From contig JAAYJE010000141.1 of the NCBI GenBank assembly GCA_012523095.1, forward strand, positions 1-45,559: 45,559 bases of DNA, read 5' to 3'. The DNA is from Actinomycetota bacterium. Its GTDB lineage: Bacteria; Actinomycetota; Thermoleophilia; RBG-16-64-13. The translations under genes were made by a program, and so were the position numbers. Shown here piece by piece: positions 6,760 through 14,407 of this stretch (position 1 is the stretch's first letter; each line of letters begins with the position of its first letter). Under the pieces are notes generated by a model that worked only from the letters and a program-made list of their open reading frames with translations, had not been told where the DNA came from and ran no database searches.

Positions 6760-8883
6760 TTGTCGCTTCGTCGCAAGACCTATTTGCTTGTCGGTGCTAC
6801 GCAGCTGGTAGTCGCACTCGCGATATTCGCGGTCTCGCAAGCCGTGGTCGTCCGCGACGGTCAATGGACCGGTGAAGTCCTCATCTTCATGACCTCGCTG
6901 ATCGGAGTGGTCATCATTCTGGGCTGCGCGGTCTGCTGGATCCTAGACAAATACCTGTTCCGAAGGCTCGCCTGCCTGACCTCCAACGTGCAGGTCGGAG
7001 GGTCGGAAATGATGGATCTGGCTCCCTTCACAGGAAACCAGAGCGATGAGCTCAGTCTACTGGCCGAGAAGATCGGCTCGAGTTTCGCCGAACTCGAGAG
7101 GACCCGCACCCAGCAGGAGAAGCAGTCTCAGAGCCTCACTCAGGCCCTCGAGGAACTCAAAGTCAGGCACGCTGATCTGGAGACGGCACACAAGAATCTT
7201 CAGCAGCTCGCGGAGGTCAGCGCGTCATTGGGCGGCAGCCTTGAGATCAGGGACGCCCTGGGACAGATGAAGGAGGTAGCTCTCGGCATTTTCGAAGCCG
7301 ACGAGGTTTGGTTGCTCAGGCTGACAGATGACAACGAGCAGTTGGAAGGTCTGTGCGCCTATTCGAACCATCGTGAGGGCTTCACCCGCCTGCCCAGGCT
7401 CTTCGGGTGCGCCGACCCCTTCGGCGAGGTGCCTCTGGACAAGCATCAGCTTCTGAGGACCGTGTTCCAGGGGACAGGCCCGGTCTTCATCGAATCCGTG
7501 ACCGAACTGAACGAGGAAGAGAAGAACCGCCTGTTCGGCGGGGCCGTGCCGATCCTCGCCGGCTTTCACTCTCTGGGTGTGGTGCCACTGTACGCTGAGG
7601 ATCTGCCTGTGGGTCTGGCCATGTCGGCCTCCGCCAGGCCGAGGCGGTTCACCGACGACAGGAGATCGACCATCGTGCTCTTCGCCTCCCAGGTGGCGCA
7701 GGCTCTCGAGAACACGCGGTTGTACGAAGAGATCAAGGCTCTTGGGGAGATTGATTCTCTGACAGGTCTCCGCAATCGGCGCCGGGCTCTCGAACAGCTC
7801 GACATCGAGGTGGCGCGGGCCCGCCGGTACGAGGGGACGTTCTCCATCCTCATCGCGGATATCGACAATTTCAAGCTCTTCAACGACACTTACGGCCACC
7901 CGGCCGGCGATGAAGTCATCAAGCGGGTGGCCCATATGCTCCATCACCGCAACCGCAGCTCGGACTTCGTGGGTCGTTTCGGCGGAGATGAGTTCATCCT
8001 GATCCTGCCCGCCACGTACCGTTCAGGCGCCGCGACTGTGGCCGATCACATGCGGCTGACCCTCGGTTCTCAGCCTTTCATCGCGCCCGATGGCATGCTG
8101 ATCCCGCTGCGCATGAGCTTCGGTGCGGCCTCCTACCCGGAGGACGGCCACGATGCGGCCGCGCTGATCGCCGTCGCCGACGCCAACCTGTATGAGTCTA
8201 AGCGATGGGGGGGTGACACGGTCACTCTGCGCCGTGAGCCCATCGGCGGTGACCACATCGATTCTGGAGGCTTCAGCACCCTCGATGCCCTGGTCAGCGC
8301 CGTGGACAACAAGGATCACTACACTCGGCGGCACTCCGCCCATGTGGCCGAGATGTCCAATGCCATCGTCAAATCGTTGGGCTTCAGCAAGGAACGGCAG
8401 GAACTCCTTCGCGTGGCTGCGCTCCTTCACGATGTGGGCAAGATCGGTCTACCCGACCGCATCCTGCGGAAGCCGGGCGCGCTCACGCCCGAGGAAGCCG
8501 ATGCTGTGCGCCAGCACTCGCTTCTGGGGAGCATGATGATCGCCCAGCACCTCCCTGAGCTCGAAGAGGTGCGGGAAGCTGTGGCCGCGCATCACGAGCG
8601 ATGGGACGGCAACGGCTATCCTGCTCAACTGAGCGGCCGGAACATCCCGATGCTGGGCCGCATCCTTGCGGTGGCCGACTCCTACTCGGCCATGATCACC
8701 GACCGGCCATACCGAGCGGGGTTGTCGCAGGAGGAGGCTATGGAGGAACTGAGGAAGGGGAGCGGTACACAGTTCGACCCGGAGGTGGCCCGTGTGTTCT
8801 TGGACTGCCTCAAGAACGGACACGTGAACACGTCGGACCAGATCGCCGCCAACCGCGGGACCGCGAACCTAAGGGTGGTCTGA
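6760..8883 (+). CDS. Membrane GAF-GGDEF-HD-GYP cyclic-di-GMP synthase/phosphodiesterase
   Basis: This is a 707-residue sensor carrying both cyclic-di-GMP-making and -degrading domains. Two transmembrane helices (about 8-31 and 38-62) precede a coiled coil (about 95-145) and a GAF-type sensor (about 150-325). The GGDEF domain has an intact GGDEF signature at 408-412 and an RSSD inhibitory site at 399-402, exactly five residues before it. The HD-GYP domain has HD at 557-558 within HDVGKIGLPD, then HHERWDGNGYP with GYP at 619-621. Both active sites look complete, so both reactions are possible. The TTG at 6760 follows GGAGGG by three bases. The regulated output is not visible in the neighbourhood. 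Confidence 0.93.
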   Translation: MSLRRKTYLLVGATQLVVALAIFAVSQAVVVRDGQWTGEVLIFMTSLIGVVIILGCAVCWILDKYLFRRLACLTSNVQVGGSEMMDLAPFTGNQSDELSLLAEKIGSSFAELERTRTQQEKQSQSLTQALEELKVRHADLETAHKNLQQLAEVSASLGGSLEIRDALGQMKEVALGIFEADEVWLLRLTDDNEQLEGLCAYSNHREGFTRLPRLFGCADPFGEVPLDKHQLLRTVFQGTGPVFIESVTELNEEEKNRLFGGAVPILAGFHSLGVVPLYAEDLPVGLAMSASARPRRFTDDRRSTIVLFASQVAQALENTRLYEEIKALGEIDSLTGLRNRRRALEQLDIEVARARRYEGTFSILIADIDNFKLFNDTYGHPAGDEVIKRVAHMLHHRNRSSDFVGRFGGDEFILILPATYRSGAATVADHMRLTLGSQPFIAPDGMLIPLRMSFGAASYPEDGHDAAALIAVADANLYESKRWGGDTVTLRREPIGGDHIDSGGFSTLDALVSAVDNKDHYTRRHSAHVAEMSNAIVKSLGFSKERQELLRVAALLHDVGKIGLPDRILRKPGALTPEEADAVRQHSLLGSMMIAQHLPELEEVREAVAAHHERWDGNGYPAQLSGRNIPMLGRILAVADSYSAMITDRPYRAGLSQEEAMEELRKGSGTQFDPEVARVFLDCLKNGHVNTSDQIAANRGTANLRVV

Positions 8884-9004
8884 GCCGCCAAGAGCCGACG
8901 CGACGCGCTGCCCCGATTCAGTTCAGTAGTCTCTGTGAGCTCCGTGGCAGTGCGGTGGGTTCTCCGTCAGGCCGCATGAGGAGAGCACCGTCCGTCCCCC
9001 TCGA

Positions 9005-9580
9005 TCAGTAAGCCTCTACCCAGAGTTCGTAATACGACTGAGGGTGCTTGCAGGCAGGGCACTCATCAGGGGCTTCCGGGCCTTCGTGTATGTAGCCGCA
9101 GTTCCGGCAGTGCCACTTCACCGAGGTCTCGCGCTTGAAGACGCGGCCCTTCTCGACGTTTGCCAGCAACTTGCGGTAGCGGAGTTCGTGCTGTTCCTCG
9201 ACTTCAGCTATCTCCTCGAAGGAGGTGGCGATGTCGGCGAAGCCTTCTTCTTTGGCGGTCGCGGCTGAGTCGGGATATAGGATGTCCCACTCTTCTTTCT
9301 CGCCTTCGGCCGCGGCCAGGAGGTTCTCCGCGGTTGTCCCGATCTTGCCCGCGGGGTAGGTGGCTGTGATCTCCACCGGCCCGCCCTCCAGGTACTTGAA
9401 GAAGACTTCAGCGTGCTCCTTTTCGTTCTCGGCGGTCTCCAGGAAGATGGCGGCTATCTGCTCGAAGCCGTCCTCCTTAGCCTTGCCGGCGAAAAAGGTG
9501 TACCTGTTGCGGGCCTGACTCTCCCCGGCAAAGGCTTTGAGCAGGTTCTGCTCGGTCTTAGTGCCTTTGATATTCATCAC
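9005..9580 (-). CDS. Rubrerythrin
   Basis: This non-heme di-iron peroxidase protects anaerobes from hydrogen peroxide, with electrons from rubredoxin-type partners. The 191-residue protein has the ferritin-like four-helix domain with two E-x-x-H-type ligands (AFAGESQARNRYTFFAGKA, ETAENEKEHAEVFF, EEIAEVEEQHELRYRKLL). It ends in a rubredoxin-like domain with WHCRNCGYIHEG and DECPACKHP, giving two CxxC iron-binding knuckles. The start is GTG 9580 or ATG 9577; AAGGAGG lies 7 to 10 bases upstream. The start overlaps the TGA of the flavin reductase gene before it, so the two are translationally coupled. This suggests that the reductase works in the same anaerobic redox setting. Confidence 0.95.
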   Translation of the reverse strand: MMNIKGTKTEQNLLKAFAGESQARNRYTFFAGKAKEDGFEQIAAIFLETAENEKEHAEVFFKYLEGGPVEITATYPAGKIGTTAENLLAAAEGEKEEWDILYPDSAATAKEEGFADIATSFEEIAEVEEQHELRYRKLLANVEKGRVFKRETSVKWHCRNCGYIHEGPEAPDECPACKHPQSYYELWVEAY

Positions 9581-10881
9581 TCGTGATCCTCCTTAGGGTT
9601 GGCGACCGAAGAATGGTATTCCCCGACGAGCCGCCTCCTAATCAGGCGGGTGCCTCGTTGGGAAAGCGCGCGGTCAGTCGTCGCCAGGTCCGCCGTTACG
9701 CATCGGACCCCTTCCACGCTCATCGTGGCGATGCACCGGTTGCATTGGTCGCAGTCCGAACGGTCCAATTCTCCATGTTCCAGGCGTCTGACGAAATCCG
9801 GGTCGCGTATGGTGGCACGACCAAGCTGTACGAACGCGAACCCTTCATCGACGAGGGTTTCCATGTCGGTCCGCGAGAGCACGCCTCCGATATAGCCGAC
9901 GGGGATGCTGACGGCGTCCCGGATGCGCCGGGCTCCTTCCAGCAAGAATAGCGGTTCGAATGGATATCTCTGGACCATCGTGCGGCCGAACAGGGACAGG
10001 CCGAGCCTGTAGAAGAAGCTACTCTGCGCCCGGACCATCTCTCTGACGGGCACACCGCCACGGAGCATGTGAAACGGGGTCTTGGCGGTGAAGCCGCAAG
10101 AAGGCACCAGAGCGCCGGCTCCCGCGGCCTCGAAGGATCGGGCCACCTCGATGGACTCATCCAACTCCAAGCCGCCGCGCATGCCGTCGCATTGATTCAT
10201 CTTGACCAGGATTGGATATCCGCCGCCCATCTCGGCCCGTACACGCCGTACGACCTCCGCCGGGAAGCGCACGCGGTTCTCGAGTGAGCCCCCGTAACGA
10301 TCGCCACGCCGGTTGGTCCAGGGTGACAAGAACTGGCTCAGGAGATACCCGTGGCCCGCGTGGATCTCGACTGCGTCGAAACCGGCTTGGCGGGCGAGGC
10401 GCGCCGCCCGGACGAAGTCGTCGGTTTTCTTCTCTATGTCCTCCTCGCTCATCTCGTCGCAGTACGAGAGGCGGAAAAGGCAGAACTTGGGCGAAGCCCC
10501 GAAGGGACGGCGGTCGATCACAGATGGGCTCGCGAAGAACCCGCAGTGGCCCAGCTGGATCGACACCGCCGCGCCCTCAGCGTGTACGGCGTCGGTGAGG
10601 CGTCGTAGGCCCGGGAGGATCTCGGTCCGCATCCAGAGCTCGTGCCCGAAAGCCCGTCCGTCCTCACTGACCGAGCAGTAGGAGACGGTGGTCATGCCGA
10701 TACCGCCGGCGGCCAGTCGTCTGTGATGATCGATCAGCCGCTCGGTGACCGTGCCTTCCTGGCTCATGCCCTCGAAGCAGCCGGAACGGATCGTCCGGTT
10801 GCGTAGTGTCATACCGTCGAGGGCGAAGGGCGAGAAGACCGGCGAATTGTTGTGGTTGTAAGTCATTGGGTCGGGCACCAT
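9577..10881 (-). CDS. Old-yellow-enzyme-type NADH:flavin oxidoreductase with Fe-S site
   Basis: This is an FMN TIM-barrel ene-reductase of the OYE/2,4-dienoyl-CoA reductase group, without the C-terminal FAD/NADPH half found in the homologue at 14408-16318. Visible features are FSPFALDGMTLRNRTI at the start, EIHAGHGYLLSQFLSPWTN (substrate-site His), RYGGSLENRVRF, and a Cys cluster C377-x2-C380-x2-C383-x10-C394 expected to hold [4Fe-4S]. ATG 10881 or ATG 10866 could be the start; neither has a clear ribosome site. The open frame extends to 11442 but only as antisense to the PLP gene. It overlaps the rubrerythrin start. As it lacks its own pyridine-nucleotide domain, electrons may come from a separate partner. 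The substrate is unknown. Confidence 0.88.
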   Translation of the reverse strand: MVPDPMTYNHNNSPVFSPFALDGMTLRNRTIRSGCFEGMSQEGTVTERLIDHHRRLAAGGIGMTTVSYCSVSEDGRAFGHELWMRTEILPGLRRLTDAVHAEGAAVSIQLGHCGFFASPSVIDRRPFGASPKFCLFRLSYCDEMSEEDIEKKTDDFVRAARLARQAGFDAVEIHAGHGYLLSQFLSPWTNRRGDRYGGSLENRVRFPAEVVRRVRAEMGGGYPILVKMNQCDGMRGGLELDESIEVARSFEAAGAGALVPSCGFTAKTPFHMLRGGVPVREMVRAQSSFFYRLGLSLFGRTMVQRYPFEPLFLLEGARRIRDAVSIPVGYIGGVLSRTDMETLVDEGFAFVQLGRATIRDPDFVRRLEHGELDRSDCDQCNRCIATMSVEGVRCVTADLATTDRALSQRGTRLIRRRLVGEYHSSVANPKEDHE

Positions 10882-10985
10882 GATACCCGGTTGCCCCCGC
10901 CGCATGGGCGGCCGAGCGATTTGACGCCCTCCTCCCTCGTACCTGCCGGGAGGACCCGGAGCGCCTCTCCGCCGGTGCCATCCGA

Positions 10986-12206
10986 TCAGAGGGGCGCCAG
11001 GGCGTTCTCCAGGTCGGCGATCAGATCGGCCGGGTCTTCCAACCCCACAGAGAACCGGAAGACGCCCTTGCCCGCGAAGGCCCGATACGCCTTCTCCTGC
11101 TCGGAGGTCAGATGGAACGACGAGCGCAGCAGATCGTCCGTAAGCAGGTAGCAGGTGAGGGTACGGTTGTGTCCCAGCGAGACGGCGTAGTGGATGATCT
11201 CCAGTCTGTCCGACAATAGCTGGGCGGCCCTGGGGCCGTCTTCGACCTGGAAAGTGAGCATGCCGGAGAAGTTGTCCATCTGGCGTTCCGCCAGTTCGTG
11301 CTGAGGGTGAGAAGGCAGCCCCGGATACATCACCCGGGTCACTTTGGGATGCTGCTCCAGATAGCGCGCCACGGCGAAAGCGTTCTCTTCGTGCGCGGCC
11401 ATCCTGATGGGGAGGGTCGCTACTCCACGTAAGATGAGCCACGCGTTGAAGGGGCTCATGATGCCGCCCATGTGGATGGCCATGGTGCGAAGTCTCTTCA
11501 TGGCCTCAGTTCGGCCGATCAGCGCGCCGCCCACAGCGTCGCCGTGCCCGCAGATGTACTTGGTCAGCGACTGGATCACATAGTCCGCGCCGAGCTCGAG
11601 CGGCCGCAGGCCGACGGGGGTTGCGAAGGTGGAGTCCACCGCCACGGCGACACCGGCTCCGTGCGCGATCTTGACGACCGCCTCCACGTCGGTGAGCCGC
11701 AGCAAGGGATTCACAGGGGTTTCCAGATAGACAAGGCGCGTGTTGGGCCGGAGGGCGGCACGAACGTTTTCCGGTTCCGAAGCGTCCACCCGCGTGACCT
11801 CCACGCCTAGGCCGGGGAGCTTCTGGTTGGCCAACTCAGATGCAGCTGCGTATACCACGTCGCTCATCACCAGGTGGTCACCCGCCTTAAGCTCGCTCAA
11901 GAGCAGAGCGGCGATGGCGGCCATCCCGCTGCCGAAGGCGACGGCTTCCTCGCCGCTCTCGAGCACGGCGAGTTTCTGTTCCAGCTGACGGATGGTAGGG
12001 TTGCCCCATCGGGTGTAGACGAATGGGGTCTCATCGTTCATCTCGTCCGCGGAGAACGCCACGCTGGGGTCGATGACGAACGTGGTCGACATGGCGATAT
12101 CGGGGATCGATGCGCCGGTCAAGGCATTCGTCGGGGTCCCGGCATGGATCGCCGCGGTCCTCATGCTCGCCGGGCGGGACTTGTCGTCAGAACGTGATGC
12201 TTTCAA
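10986..12206 (-). CDS. Cys/Met-metabolism PLP-dependent lyase (cystathionine/methionine gamma-lyase type)
   Basis: This is a type I PLP enzyme of the trans-sulfuration family, 406 residues. The family signature is clear: YTRWGNPTIRQLEQKLAVLE, GSGMAAIA, the VYLETPVNP segment, VDSTFATP, and SLTKYICGHGD carrying the PLP-binding lysine, then LTCYLL and FRFSVGLEDPADLI at the end. Members perform gamma-elimination or gamma-replacement on cystathionine, methionine or O-acyl-homoserine, and these activities cannot be separated by eye. The start is TTG 12206 with AGGAG five bases upstream. It precedes the OYE/rubrerythrin pair on the same strand by about 100 bp. A role in sulfur amino-acid breakdown is an inference. 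Confidence 0.9.
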   Translation of the reverse strand: MKASRSDDKSRPASMRTAAIHAGTPTNALTGASIPDIAMSTTFVIDPSVAFSADEMNDETPFVYTRWGNPTIRQLEQKLAVLESGEEAVAFGSGMAAIAALLLSELKAGDHLVMSDVVYAAASELANQKLPGLGVEVTRVDASEPENVRAALRPNTRLVYLETPVNPLLRLTDVEAVVKIAHGAGVAVAVDSTFATPVGLRPLELGADYVIQSLTKYICGHGDAVGGALIGRTEAMKRLRTMAIHMGGIMSPFNAWLILRGVATLPIRMAAHEENAFAVARYLEQHPKVTRVMYPGLPSHPQHELAERQMDNFSGMLTFQVEDGPRAAQLLSDRLEIIHYAVSLGHNRTLTCYLLTDDLLRSSFHLTSEQEKAYRAFAGKGVFRFSVGLEDPADLIADLENALAPL

Positions 12207-12563
12207 TTGAGCTCCTGAGATTCACATTTTCTGCCACGCCGACTCTTGAGAGCATCAGGCGTGACATGCTCACGATCAGGTGACGTCCATTGTGCCACAC
12301 GGGGCCGTTCGGTTGTTGGACCGGGTGTTCCTCGGCGGGGAGAATCGGCGGGGTCTTTGGCGTCTGGCCCGCTCCAGAGCTTGGCGGCCGACCACGTGCA
12401 GCTGCAGGGCATGTCCCCACTGAAACGAGCGCAGGAAGGTCCCTAGAGTGGAAGGAGCCCGCAGCTCATGCCCGAGGACCGCGGCGCTTCTTCCGGAGCG
12501 CAGCCGGTCGGCGTCATCGATGCAGTCGCCCCCGGCGGCGTGAGGATTCACGCAGCCAAGCAC
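12207..12563. other. Intergenic region without a recognised gene
   Basis: This 357-bp gap lies between the start of the PLP lyase and the end of the EthD-like gene. The open frames across it on both strands give Arg- and Pro-rich translations with no family features. Near the PLP gene the minus strand holds two similar short stretches (CACCTGATCGTGAGC and CACGCCTGATGCTC), which could be part of a regulatory site. I see no SAM-riboswitch core. Confidence 0.4.
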
Positions 12564-13313
12564 CTAGACATAGGCAGGTGGCACCACTCTTAGCCAGTCG
12601 TCGGTGGGTCGTTCGAGGATGAACGTGCTCGCGAAATCGACGTCAGGCTGGAGGAACGGGTACATCTTGTATGTCGCCCAGGAGGGGCTCGTGTAGATCA
12701 CAGGAGAATCGATCACTGACTCGACCCAGCCCGCGCTGTTCTCGTACCACAACTCAGACACCCGGTGCCAGTCAGACGAGATGTGAGACCTCGGGTGCAG
12801 GAAGGTCGACACGCCCTCTTGCACCGGGACCTGTGACGGGAGTACCCGATAACTGAAGAAGCGCGTGAGCCCGGGCTGGCGCATGACTTCCCGGGCGTGC
12901 ACGCCAAGATACCACTCGTCGCCCTCGTCCACGCTCACGCCGCTTGGATAGCGGAATACCATAACCCAACGGAAGATCGTCTTGTCGCCTGGATGCAATT
13001 CGGCGCCCTTGAAGTCGTCGGTGGGGCTGGCAGGTACATTCACCATGATCACTCTAAGCGGGACTGCCTCAGGGGTCATCGCGGTGAGCGCCAGCGGTGC
13101 CGGTGCGGCTTCGAGACTTATGTTCTCGTGGATCTTGTAGTTGAAGTATCCGAACTCCTCGGCCCCTAAGGGAGCCGGTACCGCCCGGTAGCTAACGTAG
13201 CTCAGGGGACGAAAGCGCATGACCTCCGGGACGTGATAGCGATAAAACCAGCGTTCGGCTGCGGGCAAGTCGTTCATGTCGAGAAGGTGATGAAAGATAA
13301 TGGTCTTTATCAT
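12564..13313 (-). CDS. Tandem EthD-like dimeric alpha/beta-barrel protein, unknown function
   Basis: This is a protein of about 249 residues that seems to contain two ferredoxin-like repeats. The first begins MIKTIIFHHLL with FYRYHVPEVMRF, and the second begins near FRWVMVFRYPSG with WYLGVHAREVMRQPGLTRFF. The pattern of strand, helix, His-x-x-E-V-M and aromatic residues repeats in both halves, as in EthD/ABM-type dimeric barrels. Such folds bind small hydrophobic molecules or act on ring compounds. Many members are heme-free and poorly characterised. ATG 13313 or TTG 13319 is the start. It follows a degraded VOC gene on the same strand, which suggests an old operon for an aromatic or quinone-like compound. 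That link is an inference. Confidence 0.6.
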   Translation of the reverse strand: MIKTIIFHHLLDMNDLPAAERWFYRYHVPEVMRFRPLSYVSYRAVPAPLGAEEFGYFNYKIHENISLEAAPAPLALTAMTPEAVPLRVIMVNVPASPTDDFKGAELHPGDKTIFRWVMVFRYPSGVSVDEGDEWYLGVHAREVMRQPGLTRFFSYRVLPSQVPVQEGVSTFLHPRSHISSDWHRVSELWYENSAGWVESVIDSPVIYTSPSWATYKMYPFLQPDVDFASTFILERPTDDWLRVVPPAYV

Positions 13314-13358
13314 TGCCAACCCATTCGATCAGCGCGGCAGCGACAGTTGTGGATACTG

Positions 13359-13621
13359 TTAAGGCCAGATTTCCTCTTGTATCTCGATTGGAATCTCGTC
13401 CGGGTATTTGATGTACATGACCTCAACGTCCTTTGATCTGAAGTAAGCCTCCAACGGCTCGAATTCCTCGTTCTTCCCCAAAGGCACAGGTGCTTGGTCC
13501 CCAGGCTTGCTCAGTAATCGGCCAGGTCGAAAGGCCGCTGCTCTGAGTTGAATCCATACAACTCTATGTAATGGTCCTCGTGCTTGAGCCAACACATCTC
13601 TACCGGACCCACATGGCCCAT
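13359..13621 (-). pseudogene. Glyoxalase/VOC-family remnant (stop plus frameshift, N-terminus missing)
   Basis: This is the second half of a VOC-superfamily protein. The first frame, from the ATG at 13621, reads MGHVGPVEMCWLKHEDHYIE then LYGFNSEQRPFDLADY, a TGA, and ASLGTKHLCLW. The remainder, EEFEPLEAYFRSKDVEVMYI followed by KYPDEIPIEI, lies in another frame and ends at 13359. Together these match the beta-strand/metal-ligand pattern of VOC enzymes, but the first 45 or so residues are missing. One stop and one frameshift separate the pieces. TGA is not at a recognised catalytic position, so selenocysteine is not favoured. It is most simply a decayed gene. Confidence 0.65.
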
Positions 13622-13932
13622 CCCTGCTTTCTAGTTGCAGCCTGCACGCCGTCTATACGGTGCAGCGTAGCACGTGCAAGCCCCTGATCGTTCCGCCTGA
13701 GCACGTGCCCCCACTCGAATGCTCGCCGGGCACCAGGCCGGTGAAGGCCATGAACGCCGCCGCAGGGCCGGGCGGCAGGTTCCGCGCGCCGCTTTGTGTG
13801 GGTCTTCTGTTGAACGCGTGCACTCGCGAGGGGTCCATATGGTCATCTGCGGCTTTCAGATGGGCGGCGTTTCGGTGCCGCGTTCCGGTGGTACGTTGTG
13901 ATATGGACGAACATGGAGAAAGGAGCGCCATC
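13622..13932. other. Intergenic region upstream of the RidA gene
   Basis: Between the VOC remnant and the RidA start there is about 310 bp without a recognisable gene. Open frames on both strands translate to low-quality sequence. Just before an alternative in-frame ATG (13903) the plus strand has TACGTT (13892-13897) five bases upstream, which could be a -10 element for a leaderless transcript. This is weak evidence. Confidence 0.3.
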
Positions 13933-14328
13933 GTGGAGAAGAGAGCCGTCAACCCTTGGACCTGGCACGAACCACTTGGTTTCGCTCACGCGATCGAGGT
14001 GGCAGGAGCCCACAAGACCCTCTATTTCGCGGGTCAGACATCGGCGGACGACGACGGGACTCCGATCCACCCCGGAGACATGGGTGCCCAGCTCAACCGC
14101 GCGCTCGACAATCTCCAGCAGGTGCTCGACCGTGCCGGTCTGACGCTGGCCGACTTGGTGCGCCTCAACTACTATGTGACCGACATCCCCGCCTTCCACC
14201 GAGCCCAGCCTACGCTGAGCGCCCGCCTCGAAGCCGCGGGCTGCAGACCCGCCTCGACGCTCATCGGCGTGGCCGGCCTGGCTATGCCGGAGTTCCTGAT
14301 CGAGATAGAGGGCACCGCGGCCGTCTAG
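13933..14328 (+). CDS. RidA/YjgF-family enamine/imine deaminase
   Basis: RidA proteins hydrolyse reactive enamine and imine intermediates released by PLP enzymes. The 131-residue protein has the family pattern: GFAHAIEVAGAHKTLYFAGQ, the DMGAQLNRALDNLQQVL helix, LADLVRLNYYVTDI, and a C-terminal LIGVAGLAMPEFLIEIEGTA. The usual catalytic Arg before the last strands is not clear in the sequence (CRPASTLIGV has an Arg two residues before the Ala-Ser), so the exact activity is uncertain. GTG 13933 follows AGGAG by seven bases; ATG 13903 is an in-frame alternative. It lies near the PLP lyase, whose products it could detoxify, although it is on the other strand. Confidence 0.85.
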   Translation: MEKRAVNPWTWHEPLGFAHAIEVAGAHKTLYFAGQTSADDDGTPIHPGDMGAQLNRALDNLQQVLDRAGLTLADLVRLNYYVTDIPAFHRAQPTLSARLEAAGCRPASTLIGVAGLAMPEFLIEIEGTAAV

Positions 14329-14407
14329 TGCTCTTGGTCGTAGACCGCGCGGGCATGTGTGGCCGCAGTCCGCACCGCCGTTGCGCGGCGGCCGGTATCC
14401 TCATGGC

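Noticed and set aside
10882-11442. Extension of the flavin reductase upstream of its normal N-terminus
   Set aside because: It is antisense to the PLP lyase and is Arg/Pro-rich with no conserved residues.
13510-13516. Selenocysteine at the TGA in the VOC remnant
   Set aside because: The TGA is not at a catalytic residue, the N-terminus is missing and a frameshift follows, so decay explains it better.
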